A DNA stretch of 56,874 nt from a virus: the IMG/VR virus record IMGVR_UViG_3300049491_000539, positions 1 through 56,874 of that record; one strand, 5' to 3'. The notes below the pieces were generated by a model that did not search any database, was not told the DNA's origin, and saw only the letters and a list, made by a program, of their open reading frames with translations. Position 1 is the first letter of the stretch; every line of letters begins with the position of its first letter. The position numbers and the translations under genes were made by a program. Positions 1-7,599 of this stretch are shown in pieces.

Positions 1-82
1 AAACTATTTTGGGAAAAATATTCTAAATTGTTCAGGGAAAGCCATCATATTGCAGAAAATGAATCCAAAAAATGTGAAATAC

Positions 83-380
83 TTTTGGCAACCTTCGTAT
101 AGGTAATTTAGGAGTTCTGGCAACCGGTCAGAAAGGGTCAATTTTGATGAAAAAACTAGAAAAAACGACAATTAAGGGTTTTGGCAACTTATCGGTTTGC
201 CGAAACTAATTTTGGAGGAGTTTTGGCAACCGACAATAAATCAATGAAATCATATAGTTGAATAGTTTTGGCAACTTTGGCAACCTTCCTCTTAATACAC
301 ATTTTAATAATCTCTCTCTATAAACACTCGTTTTCATGTATATACCCATATCGGTTGCCGGTTGCCAAAGTTGCCAAAAC
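83..380. repeat. Iteron-like TTTTGGCAAC cluster with 21-bp inverted repeat
   Basis: TTTTGGCAAC occurs at 83-92, 179-188, 221-230 and 266-275. Variants lie at 115-125 (TTCTGGCAACC) and 276-285, and inverted copies pack into 353-380. The arms 265-285 and 360-380 are perfect 21-base inverted complements separated by 74 AT-rich bases. I see no credible gene in the first 426 bases. The cluster lies just beyond the 3' end of the primase-like gene, so a replication origin or an initiator/regulator binding array is a reasonable inference. Confidence 0.7.
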
Positions 381-426
381 TCGAAAACCCAATCGCAAAA
401 TTATTCTAATCGGTCGTTTGTTAGTC

Positions 427-450
427 AAAAAAAATCCCGCCGAAGCGGGA
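427..450 (-). terminator. Rho-independent terminator of the primase-like gene
   Basis: On the minus strand a 6-bp GC stem (bases 435-440 with 445-450) and a 4-base loop are followed by eight U residues (A-run 427-434 on the plus strand). It starts 6 bases after the stop of the minus-strand gene at 456. Confidence 0.88.
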
Positions 451-455
451 CGAGT

Positions 456-2903
456 TCAATCAATAATTTCCCATAATCGCTCGTTCACAATGAAGTCCTT
501 CGCAGGTCGTCCTTCTTTATGATTTTCGCGATTAGGCCTTATCCACTTCAATTGAACGAGATGTGCAATTGCTTCTTCAAGAATGACGACATCGGTCTTT
601 GCTGAGATTCCTCTTATCCCCGCCTCACGCCGCATTTGTCGAAGGTTGAACTTATCAATGTCGTTCGACGCGATCCACGTTGCGATGATTTTTGCCATAT
701 GAACATCGGCACTCAGAATGCTGTGGCCGTAGACACGACGTTGCATCGGTTTAATATACTCTTCGCGAAAGCGGATAGCGCACTTAACGGCCTCAATTGA
801 GATCACGTCTGGCGCGTCATCTTCAAACTCATCTTGAGACCACCAGAGCATTTCGAGTATCAGCGCTATTCTAGCGACGTGGCCGTGCGCTTTACCGTAT
901 GCGCCTGAAAGTGTGGCTGGCACGTAGCGCTCGTCGAAGGTGCGTTGATTCACCCAGGCTCCAAAGGCAGCAAGCGCCTCGCGGCTGAACGGAACGCGAA
1001 TGGGTTCTTTGATCTCCCCATCAGCTGTGTGCATGGTCAACTCGGAAAGCCGCTGGATAGCCTCGCGCATTCGATTGGCGAAGGGTGCGTTGGCTTCGAA
1101 GGGACGGATGGTGTTCTCAGGCCAGAAAGGTATGAAGCGAGCCTGTAGACCGTCGTCTGAACTGTTGAGCATGTCAGTTAGACGCTCAGGCTGGATGCCG
1201 CCTAGGATGCCGACTGAGAAGTGAGGGATGCGAACGGGAACGCCGTTGTCCTTGACTCGGTCAATCACGTAGGGTCCGCCGCCGTAGGCTTCCAGCCACG
1301 CTGGCCGGTCAGAGCCGCTGTTATAGCGTGCGAGATTGGAATACCAGCCGCTCATTTCGTCACGAAAGTTCAGGAACCCTCTTGGATTACCCGCCAAAGC
1401 CCGCTGTAGGGCTTCCAGCGTGGCGTCAGTGAGGTAGGCGCGACGTTTCTGTGGTTCGGCTGGTGGAAGACAGTCAGCTGGCATTGGCGGCGGGTTCTCG
1501 CCCTTTTCAACAGTAGCGGCGGATATGGCTTCCCACTGTTTGCGTTTTATGTCGGCGATCTTCTTCTCGCCGGTCCACTGACGATGCCGCTCGATGTGTG
1601 ACGGGAGCCACATTTGCTCAAGATCAGACATGATTTTGACGAGAGGTCGAAAGGCTGGTGATTTGCTGGCGCTCGGCGGTCCAATGACCTGACACCAGAG
1701 GATCGGCGGCTCTGACCAACCTTCACGAACTTGAACCCACCTGGCGTTACCGATCACCGAACCTGCAATAGCCAACAGTGCGGCAGCGGCGTAGTCAACG
1801 GGTGCGGCTCCGGTCTTTGCTAAAGCCACCACTTCCTTTGCCCAAAAAGGGCCGAGAATATCCAGCGGGAAGTCTGCTGAGTCTTGTAGAACCTGATTGA
1901 GAATCGTCAGATCAGGGTCATCAATCCGCGTGTGTGACTTCTCGTCGTTTTGTTCTGATTCTGGTTCTTCCAGATCATCAAACTCGTCTTGGATGGTTAA
2001 CAGCTCGGCGCGGTAGTGAGCGTCCCGCGCTGCCTGAATGATCGTCGCCATGCGAATCGGGTTCTTGCGACCAAGTTTAAAGTGACGCCAGCTTTGGCGC
2101 TGAACGTCGCCGTCATACTTCTCTGATTTCTTCGAGAACTTGTTCCAGAGCTTGAATGCAGCCGAAGAACCTTCAAACTCGTGATGCAGCGCCATACCGA
2201 GATGAAGCCAACCGTCGCGGTCGTCGCACCAATGGTCTAACGGCAGATCACGAAGTGTTTCTTCCGCCTCCTCTAAGGTGATGCCAAGGATTTCAGAATC
2301 AAGCTCGTCTTCTTCACTTTCACCGACCAAATCTTCGATGATTCGGCTGGAAATAAGCGGCAAACCATCAAATTCTAGGTCAAACGCGCGCTCCCAACGG
2401 TATTTTTTGCCCGTTTCAGGATGGATTGAGGGTGGTATAGCGACTTGTTTTCCGGTGCCGAAAAGTTCAATTTCCCAGAACCTATGCTTCTTTCCATCTT
2501 TCCCGACGAACCGATCATCGCTGTAGGCGAGCTTTTTTGAAGGGAATTCACGATCCGTGACGAAATAAATGTGCCGAGATTCGCCACCTGAACCAGAAAT
2601 AACGATTGGAAACTTTGATATTTTGACCTTTTTGAACAGGTCTTTGAGACAATCCCAGGCTTCTTCCGCAAAATCAGCGTCACGAACGTCGAGATCAATA
2701 CAGTGAAGATACTTCCCGTCGATTTTTGACCACTTGCCGAGGCGAACTCCAACATTCATCCCGTCGCGATATTGTTGCTTGAGCGCGTCCAAACTGGCAA
2801 CAGGTTTCTTTGACCAGTCGTCGCCTATTGGTGCTTTTGATCGAGGTTTTAGCCAGTGGATGGCAAAACCGTCGTCAACGAGTGATTGGATTTCCTTGAT
2901 CAC
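456..2903 (-). CDS. Primase-polymerase / DUF3987 replication protein
   Basis: An 815-residue protein with the layout of phage and plasmid replication proteins that combine priming and NTPase parts. The N-terminal ~190 residues look like a bifunctional primase/polymerase (prim-pol) domain: CIDLDVRDAD near residue 67 and SGSGG followed by a HIYF strand near 103. Residues ~220-290 (LGMALHHEF, then SWRHFKLG) resemble the PriCT-2 primase C-terminal domain. From ~350 on it resembles DUF3987, with a degenerate P-loop GPPSASKS near 410. The start is GTG at 2903, preceded by GGGAG. The stop is followed at once by a strong terminator. Neighbours are an HTH gene 17 bases upstream and the repeat cluster downstream. 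It probably initiates or primes phage replication. Family calls are good; the exact helicase activity is uncertain because the P-loop is atypical. Confidence 0.82.
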   Translation of the reverse strand: MIKEIQSLVDDGFAIHWLKPRSKAPIGDDWSKKPVASLDALKQQYRDGMNVGVRLGKWSKIDGKYLHCIDLDVRDADFAEEAWDCLKDLFKKVKISKFPIVISGSGGESRHIYFVTDREFPSKKLAYSDDRFVGKDGKKHRFWEIELFGTGKQVAIPPSIHPETGKKYRWERAFDLEFDGLPLISSRIIEDLVGESEEDELDSEILGITLEEAEETLRDLPLDHWCDDRDGWLHLGMALHHEFEGSSAAFKLWNKFSKKSEKYDGDVQRQSWRHFKLGRKNPIRMATIIQAARDAHYRAELLTIQDEFDDLEEPESEQNDEKSHTRIDDPDLTILNQVLQDSADFPLDILGPFWAKEVVALAKTGAAPVDYAAAALLAIAGSVIGNARWVQVREGWSEPPILWCQVIGPPSASKSPAFRPLVKIMSDLEQMWLPSHIERHRQWTGEKKIADIKRKQWEAISAATVEKGENPPPMPADCLPPAEPQKRRAYLTDATLEALQRALAGNPRGFLNFRDEMSGWYSNLARYNSGSDRPAWLEAYGGGPYVIDRVKDNGVPVRIPHFSVGILGGIQPERLTDMLNSSDDGLQARFIPFWPENTIRPFEANAPFANRMREAIQRLSELTMHTADGEIKEPIRVPFSREALAAFGAWVNQRTFDERYVPATLSGAYGKAHGHVARIALILEMLWWSQDEFEDDAPDVISIEAVKCAIRFREEYIKPMQRRVYGHSILSADVHMAKIIATWIASNDIDKFNLRQMRREAGIRGISAKTDVVILEEAIAHLVQLKWIRPNRENHKEGRPAKDFIVNERLWEIID

Positions 2904-2920
2904 GGCATTCTCCCGTTGGG

Positions 2921-3172
2921 TCAGGAGATGACGGTGAATTCAAGCAGCTTCTTCTTTTTGATCTGACATCCGGCAATTTCCAGAATGGGCTTCACCTGCC
3001 TCGCTGGCAACTCGTTGGCGTCGAGCCATTTATAGACGGCTTGCCAAGTCACTTTGAGTTCGACTGCCAGCTTTCTGACGTTCAATTTACCTCTATCATT
3101 CGTGAAGTCGGGAAGCCCCGCTGCAAGCTCGTCGGATAGGCATGAAGCCTCAGTGTTAGTGCTGTTATTCAT
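2921..3172 (-). CDS. Small HTH protein (Cro/YdaS-like)
   Basis: An 83-residue protein. Residues ~32-68 contain a helix-turn-helix pattern (VRKLAVELKVTWQAVYKWLD) and the last residues are lysine-rich (IKKKKLL). I chose ATG 3172 because GAGG lies 5 bases upstream; a longer TTG start at 3214 has no ribosome site and would run towards the operator at 3225-3239. It is co-directional with the primase gene and diverges from the plus-strand operon. The position, facing a 15-bp palindrome between divergent transcripts, suggests a Cro-like or early regulator. The function is inferred from the fold pattern and location only. Confidence 0.7.
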   Translation of the reverse strand: MNNSTNTEASCLSDELAAGLPDFTNDRGKLNVRKLAVELKVTWQAVYKWLDANELPARQVKPILEIAGCQIKKKKLLEFTVIS

Positions 3173-3224
3173 TACGGCCTCACGTTCTGATTTGGCCGGA
3201 CCATAGACGTGCAAAAATTAATAA

Positions 3225-3239
3225 TCAACTATTTGTTGA
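3225..3239. promoter_or_regulatory. Operator palindrome TCAAC-TATTT-GTTGA in a divergent control region
   Basis: A perfect 5+5 base palindrome lies between the minus-strand HTH gene (start 3172) and the plus-strand gene starting at 3311. Its right half runs into a -35-like TTGACA at 3236-3241. The same 15-bp form recurs at 10229, 49046, 50887 and 56607. Repressor binding is inferred. Confidence 0.65.
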
Positions 3240-3310
3240 CACTTCAACCAGAAAGTGGTTTTCAATGTGAAGCCGGTCACGGCCCATGCAAACACAATTT
3301 GGAGAACACC

Positions 3311-3742
3311 ATGTCATCACTTGAACAGCGACTTGCCGAGAATACGGAAGCCTTGAAAGAGAACAACGAACTCATCCGCGCAATGTTGTCAGCCGCTGCC
3401 GCCACGACCGCGAAGCGTGCAACCAAAAAAACGGCGTCTGACGACGGCAAAGCACCCGCAGCTGCTGAAAAAGCTGCGGCAAAAGCACCAACCACCCGGA
3501 AGAAGACGAAGTTCTCTGAGACCGACGTGAAGGAAATCGCGGCGAAGTATCTCGATGTTGAAGACGAGACCGAGCACGCAGAGCGCAAGGAAAAGGCGAA
3601 GAAAGTTCCGGCGAAATACGGCGTGAAGAAGCTTGCAGAAATCCCCGAAGCTGACCGCGCCGAGGCGATCCAGATTTTCGAAATGTTGATCGCTGGCGAG
3701 GACTACGACTTCGACGGCGCTGAGGAAGACGACGAGATTTGA
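3311..3742 (+). CDS. Lys/Ala-rich phage protein (histone-tail-like linker)
   Basis: A 143-residue protein with an N-terminal helix likely to form a coiled coil (SSLEQRLAENTEALKENNEL), then a lysine/alanine-rich low-complexity stretch (~residues 33-72) resembling histone H1-like tails. The C-terminal part is acidic (AEIPEADRAEAIQIFEML, ending EEDDEI). ATG 3311 is preceded by GGAG with good spacing; a longer reading frame from 3209 crosses the control region and is unlikely. It is the first gene of the rightward replication block and is followed by its own terminator. Comparable small proteins are seen before DUF2800/DUF2815 genes in other phages. The function is unknown; DNA binding through the basic linker is a guess. 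Confidence 0.72.
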   Translation: MSSLEQRLAENTEALKENNELIRAMLSAAAATTAKRATKKTASDDGKAPAAAEKAAAKAPTTRKKTKFSETDVKEIAAKYLDVEDETEHAERKEKAKKVPAKYGVKKLAEIPEADRAEAIQIFEMLIAGEDYDFDGAEEDDEI

Positions 3743-3760
3743 TTCTCGTCTCGTAAGAAG

Positions 3761-3784
3761 CCCTAGCCGAAAGGCTGGGGTTTT
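3761..3784 (+). terminator. Rho-independent terminator
   Basis: An 8-bp stem (3761-3768 with 3773-3780), a GAAA tetraloop and TTTT. It lies 18 bases after the stop of the Lys/Ala-rich gene and 51 bases before the DUF2800 start, so it may attenuate rather than end transcription. Confidence 0.8.
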
Positions 3785-3835
3785 CTGTTGAACGGTCCCG
3801 TGACCGCTTTACCGAAAACCCGCAGGTAAATTCAG

Positions 3836-5038
3836 TTGGCTGAACACGCAAGACTTTCACCTTCATCGGCCTCACGCTGGATGCGTTGCCCCGGCTCTGT
3901 GACGTTCATTGAGGCTGAGGAAATTGGCGATGAGTCTGGTGTTCCAGCGATGGAGGGAACCATTCTCCACTCGTTCTGCGAAACCTGCTTGCGGGATGAG
4001 GTTTCGCCCTTCGACCTGATAGGCGAGGTTCGCAAATACTCTGATTGTAACGATCACTTCAAGGATGGCGATCAGGACCACAGCTACGAACTCACTGAGG
4101 ACGATGCTGACCAAATTCAAGATGCGCTTGACCGGATTGATTCTATTGCGGGCAAATTGGTCATTGAACACAGGGTCAATTTGAAGCGCTGGATGCCGGG
4201 TCAATTCGGCACACTCGACATCGGAATAGTTGGCAAAAAGTGGATCACGATCTGGGATTGGAAGTGGGGATGGAACCCCGTCTCACCGGTTTTCAACGAA
4301 CAACTGATGACTTATGCGCTGGGGTTCTGGGATAATATTGCCCGTCATGAAAGCGATGCCACAAATTTCAGGCTGATTATTGAACAACCACGCATAAGCA
4401 GCGGCGGCGGTGTCTGGGAAACTACGCTCGACGAGCTTTCTGAGTTTGGCGCGAGGTTGAAGAAGCAAGCTGCAAAAGTGCTGGACGGGGCTGCCGAGCG
4501 CGTTCCTGGCGCTAAGCAGTGTGAGTATTGCCCCGGTGCAAAGAACATGTCTTGTCCGGAATACAACAAGTTTAACTACGATTTGGTGTGTCAGGACTTC
4601 GACGAGCTTGACGATCTCGCCTCGGCTGGTCTTCCGGCGCGAATGCCGCGATTCCTGACATCAGAGCGTCGCAGCTTCATTCTTGAAAACAGAGCGATGT
4701 TTGAAAAGTGGCTTGAGCGGATGCACGCTGAGGCTTTGGACGACGCGCTTAAAGGAAGACCCGTTCCGGGACTGAAAGCTGTCAGCGGACGAAATCCACC
4801 GCGCAAGTGGAAAGACGACGAAGCTGCCAAAGCCATGCTTACTGAGACGCTCGCGGAAGACGCTTGGAACAAAAAAATCATCTCACCGGCTCAGGCCGAG
4901 AAGATTCTCAGACCGTCAATTTGGGTGAAGGCGGATGAGATGGTCGACAAAGGAAAACCCAAACCAATCCTCGTTTCGGAGTTTGACAGTCGCGAACCAT
5001 TGCGAACCGTCATTGATGAATTCGACGATCTGGACTGA
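3836..5038 (+). CDS. DUF2800 family nuclease (PD-(D/E)XK / Cas4-RecB-like)
   Basis: A 400-residue protein opening with the typical DUF2800 start (LSPSSASRWMRCPGSV). In the middle, GTLDIG followed by WITIWDWKWGW supplies the D...DxK signature of RecB/Cas4-type nucleases. A later cysteine cluster (CEYCPGAKNMSCPEY, near residue 223) recalls the Fe-S cysteines of Cas4/AddB-type exonucleases. The start is TTG at 3836, set by the family N-terminus. It is followed 23 bases later by the DUF2815 gene, a pair often found together in phages. It probably acts as an exonuclease in recombination or replication. Catalysis is inferred from motifs. Confidence 0.82.
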   Translation: MAEHARLSPSSASRWMRCPGSVTFIEAEEIGDESGVPAMEGTILHSFCETCLRDEVSPFDLIGEVRKYSDCNDHFKDGDQDHSYELTEDDADQIQDALDRIDSIAGKLVIEHRVNLKRWMPGQFGTLDIGIVGKKWITIWDWKWGWNPVSPVFNEQLMTYALGFWDNIARHESDATNFRLIIEQPRISSGGGVWETTLDELSEFGARLKKQAAKVLDGAAERVPGAKQCEYCPGAKNMSCPEYNKFNYDLVCQDFDELDDLASAGLPARMPRFLTSERRSFILENRAMFEKWLERMHAEALDDALKGRPVPGLKAVSGRNPPRKWKDDEAAKAMLTETLAEDAWNKKIISPAQAEKILRPSIWVKADEMVDKGKPKPILVSEFDSREPLRTVIDEFDDLD

Positions 5039-5061
5039 TCAACTTAACGAAGGAGGGCCAA

Positions 5062-5853
5062 ATGGCCGACAAAGATAACGACCGGACAGTCGGAAAAATT
5101 CAGTTGAAGGATGTCAGACTGTCATTCCCCGCGCTCTTCCGTCCAAAGGCTTTTGCTGACGGCGGCGAACCTTCTTATCAGGCGAGCTTCTTGATCGACC
5201 CTGAAACGAAGGCTGGCAAGTTGATGTGTGACCTCATTGAGGACACCATTGATGATGTTAAAGACGCCAAATGGGCGAAGAACCCGCCCAAGATCAAGAG
5301 CGACAAGCAGCCGTTCCATGATGGTGAAGATTACCAGTATGACGGTTACGAAGGTATGATGGTTCTGTCGGCGCGGAACCAGAAAAAGCCGCGAATTCTT
5401 GACCGTGACAAAACTGATCTCGACGAGTCAGACGGTCGACCATATGCTGGATGCTACGTCGACGCGATTGTTCGGATTTGGGCGCAGGACAACCAGTATG
5501 GCAAGCGCATCAACTGCTCATTGGAGGCGATTCGCTACCGCCGCGACGGTGAGGCGTTCGGCGCTGCTCCGGTAGACATCGAGGAATTTGACGACCTCGA
5601 AGAAGAGAAGTCGGACCGTAAACGGCGCAGCGGTGACGACGAAGATGATGTGCCAGCAGACCGTAAGCGTCGGTCGCGTGACGATGATGAGCCGACTGAA
5701 CGGAAGCGCCGATCCCGCGATGACGACGAACCTTCTGAGCGCAAGCGTTCGACGAGTGATGATGAACCAACCGAACGGAAACGGCGCAGCCGTGACGACG
5801 AAGATGACCGCCCCGTTGAACGCAAGCGCCGGTCGCGAGACGACGATCTGTGA
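5062..5853 (+). CDS. DUF2815 protein (ssDNA-binding-like) with charged repeat tail
   Basis: A 263-residue protein. Residues ~1-185 match the DUF2815 pattern (KIQLKDVRLSFPALFRPKAF; YQASFLIDPETKAG), a family that sits with phage recombination and polymerase genes and is thought to bind single-stranded DNA. From ~188 to the end it is a low-complexity tail of about six alternating blocks such as RKRRSRDDDEPTE, strongly mixed-charge. AGGAGGG precedes ATG 5062. The stop overlaps the GTG of the polymerase gene (GTGA). The tail is unusual for the family; it may contact DNA or partner proteins, or be expendable repeat growth. Confidence 0.8.
   Translation: MADKDNDRTVGKIQLKDVRLSFPALFRPKAFADGGEPSYQASFLIDPETKAGKLMCDLIEDTIDDVKDAKWAKNPPKIKSDKQPFHDGEDYQYDGYEGMMVLSARNQKKPRILDRDKTDLDESDGRPYAGCYVDAIVRIWAQDNQYGKRINCSLEAIRYRRDGEAFGAAPVDIEEFDDLEEEKSDRKRRSGDDEDDVPADRKRRSRDDDEPTERKRRSRDDDEPSERKRSTSDDEPTERKRRSRDDEDDRPVERKRRSRDDDL
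5611..5850 (+). repeat. Imperfect tandem repeats coding RKRRSRDDDEP-type blocks
   Basis: About six degenerate units of roughly 36-48 bases encode alternating Arg/Lys and Asp/Glu blocks at the 3' end of the DUF2815 gene. Long open frames on the opposite strand here are by-products of the biased composition. Confidence 0.75.
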
Positions 5854-6947
5854 GCACATACTTCATTGACAGTGAGGTCTACAAAAACTTCTTTCTCGTC
5901 GGCGGCAAAACCGCTGACGGGAAAGTGTTTTCGTTGGAGATGTCGTCCGGCGAAAGCTTAGATACGAATCGCCTGAAACGCTTCATGTTGATGAACAAGA
6001 CGGTTGGCTTTAACAGCCGTTCATTTGATCTTCCTGTCATCTATGGGGCGATTGCGGGACTTCCCACAACTGATCTCAAGGCGATTGCTGACAAGATCAT
6101 TCTTGGTGGCGCGAAGTCCTGGGATATTGAGAAAGAATACGGTTTCGAGATACCAAGAAAACTCGATCATATTGACCTCATTGAGATACCGATTGGTCAG
6201 GCCAGCTTGAAGATTTACGGCGGCCGAATTCATGCACCACGAATGCAGGATTTGCCAATTGAGCCAGAAGCTTTGCTCACTACGAAGCAGATGGACGAGA
6301 TTTACGACTACTGGATCAATGATCTGGACACGACACATCTTCTCTTTGAAAAGTTGAAGCCAGAGATAGAACTTCGCGAAAAAATGAGCGAAGAATATGG
6401 TCAGGACTTGAGGTCAAAGAGCGATGCCCAGATCGCCGAGGCAGTCATCAAGGTTCAGGTTTCCAGCTTACTCGACATGAAGGTTAAAAAGCCGGAAATC
6501 CGATCTGGAACCACCTATAACTATACCATTCCGTCATTTATCAAGTTCAAGTCGGGCGACCTCAACGACATGCTGGAAGAAATTCGGCAGTCTAAATTCA
6601 TCGTCTCCAAGACCGGTAATATTCTAATGCCGAAGGCACTTGAGGACGCAAAAATATCGATTGGTGAGGGCGTCTACAGACTAGGCATCGGCGGGCTGCA
6701 TAGCTCGGAACAGACGACATCCCATGTTGCTGACGACGAAACAATTCTGATAGATCGGGATGTGGCGAGTTATTATCCCGCGATCATCATTAATCAAGGT
6801 CTTCATCCCGCGCACATGGGATGGGCATTTCTGCGGGTCTACAAAAAGATCGTCGCACGCCGTCTGAAAGCGAAGGCGCGTGTTGCTGAGCTAAAAAAAC
6901 AGATCGAAGACCTCAAAGTAAGTTTGAAGGAATTAGATTTTGGCTGA
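5850..6947 (+). CDS. Family B DNA polymerase, N-terminal fragment (exonuclease + motif A)
   Basis: A 365-residue front half of a phage DNA polymerase. The 3'-5' exonuclease motifs are visible: FIDSE (D7, E9), VGFNSRSFD near residue 52, and YDYWINDLD near 152. The polymerase palm motif A, DRDVASYYP, is at ~302-310. The protein then runs into a helical, charged tail (KARVAELKKQIEDLK) and stops at 6947, before motifs B and C. Those motifs are supplied by the separate gene at 7596. The start is GTG 5850 overlapping the DUF2815 stop. The following gene, an endonuclease, overlaps this stop by 8 bases. The two halves presumably assemble into an active polymerase; the split falls in the fingers region between motifs A and B. 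Confidence 0.85.
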   Translation: MSTYFIDSEVYKNFFLVGGKTADGKVFSLEMSSGESLDTNRLKRFMLMNKTVGFNSRSFDLPVIYGAIAGLPTTDLKAIADKIILGGAKSWDIEKEYGFEIPRKLDHIDLIEIPIGQASLKIYGGRIHAPRMQDLPIEPEALLTTKQMDEIYDYWINDLDTTHLLFEKLKPEIELREKMSEEYGQDLRSKSDAQIAEAVIKVQVSSLLDMKVKKPEIRSGTTYNYTIPSFIKFKSGDLNDMLEEIRQSKFIVSKTGNILMPKALEDAKISIGEGVYRLGIGGLHSSEQTTSHVADDETILIDRDVASYYPAIIINQGLHPAHMGWAFLRVYKKIVARRLKAKARVAELKKQIEDLKVSLKELDFG

Positions 6948-7599
6948 AACGTATCATAAACGCGGGGAGTTAATAGACGGTTATAGAGTGAGAGAACATC
7001 CTTGTTACAATGCGTGGTCTGGAATGAAACAAAGATGCATTAATGATAAGAACCCGTCATTTGAAAATTACGGGAACAGAGGAATTTCATATTGTTCAAG
7101 ATGGGCGCATTTTAGAAATTTTGTTTTTGATATGGGGATACCTTCTTTTACCAACGCTTCAATTGATAGAATAGACAACAATAAAGGTTATTCTGCTGAA
7201 AATTGTAGATGGGCGACAAGAAATATTCAGGCATCTAATAGAAGGTTATTTAAGTCAAACAAATCTGGTTTTACGGGTGTTTCAAAAACTAGGTCCGATT
7301 CATTTCTCGCACGACACCAATGTGAATTGGGTAGATTCAATCTAGGGCGGTTTGAAAGTGCTGCGGAAGCTGCACAGGCAGTGACAAAGTTTTCCAAGTT
7401 GTTATTCGTTGACCCTGCCTCCGCTATGATGATGTGTGAGAGACGCGCCAGACTAGATTCAGCAACAGGAATCAGAGGTATCAGTTCGCACGCATCGGGG
7501 TTCATTGTTAGAAAAACACTCAACGGCGAGCGTATTTATTTAGGACACTCGACCACCCTAGCAGAAGCGGTGAAGATTTTATTGGTGGGTCAATCATGA
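6940..7599 (+). CDS. Homing-endonuclease-like protein with AP2-type DNA-binding repeats
   Basis: A 219-residue protein inserted between the two polymerase halves. The N-terminal ~100 residues match a phage family I know by its pattern HPCYNAWSGMKQRC, SFENYGNRGISYCSRW, and DRIDNNKGYSAENCRWAT (~75-92), usually annotated HNH/AP2 endonuclease. The C-terminal half has two AP2-like units (SGFTGVSKTRSDSFLAR...; TGIRGISSHASGFIVRK...). The TTG start is preceded by AAGGA. It overlaps the polymerase stop upstream and the second-half start downstream (ATGA). Its DNA is clearly more AT-rich than its neighbours, a sign of separate origin. With no room for intron RNA, it looks like a free-standing mobile gene that split its host gene. 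Cleavage activity is inferred. Confidence 0.8.
   Translation: MAETYHKRGELIDGYRVREHPCYNAWSGMKQRCINDKNPSFENYGNRGISYCSRWAHFRNFVFDMGIPSFTNASIDRIDNNKGYSAENCRWATRNIQASNRRLFKSNKSGFTGVSKTRSDSFLARHQCELGRFNLGRFESAAEAAQAVTKFSKLLFVDPASAMMMCERRARLDSATGIRGISSHASGFIVRKTLNGERIYLGHSTTLAEAVKILLVGQS

Noticed and set aside
83-380. CRISPR array
   Set aside because: The repeats are only 10 bases, irregularly spaced and present in both orientations; there are no uniform spacers and no cas genes.
268-522. Plus-strand 84-codon frame in the left gene-free region
   Set aside because: It runs through the inverted repeat and the terminator, has no ribosome site, and lies antisense to the end of the primase-like gene.
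3372-3875. 167-codon minus-strand frame opposite the Lys/Ala-rich gene
   Set aside because: It crosses a clear plus-strand terminator and has Arg/Ser-rich, non-protein-like composition.
5510-5866. Three overlapping minus-strand frames under the DUF2815 repeat tail
   Set aside because: They mirror the Arg/Asp repeat codons in all frames and have no initiation signals.
6948-7599. Group I/II intron or intein inside the polymerase gene
   Set aside because: The endonuclease gene fills the whole interval and overlaps stop and start codons on both sides, leaving no room for intron RNA. The frame is not continuous, so an intein is excluded.
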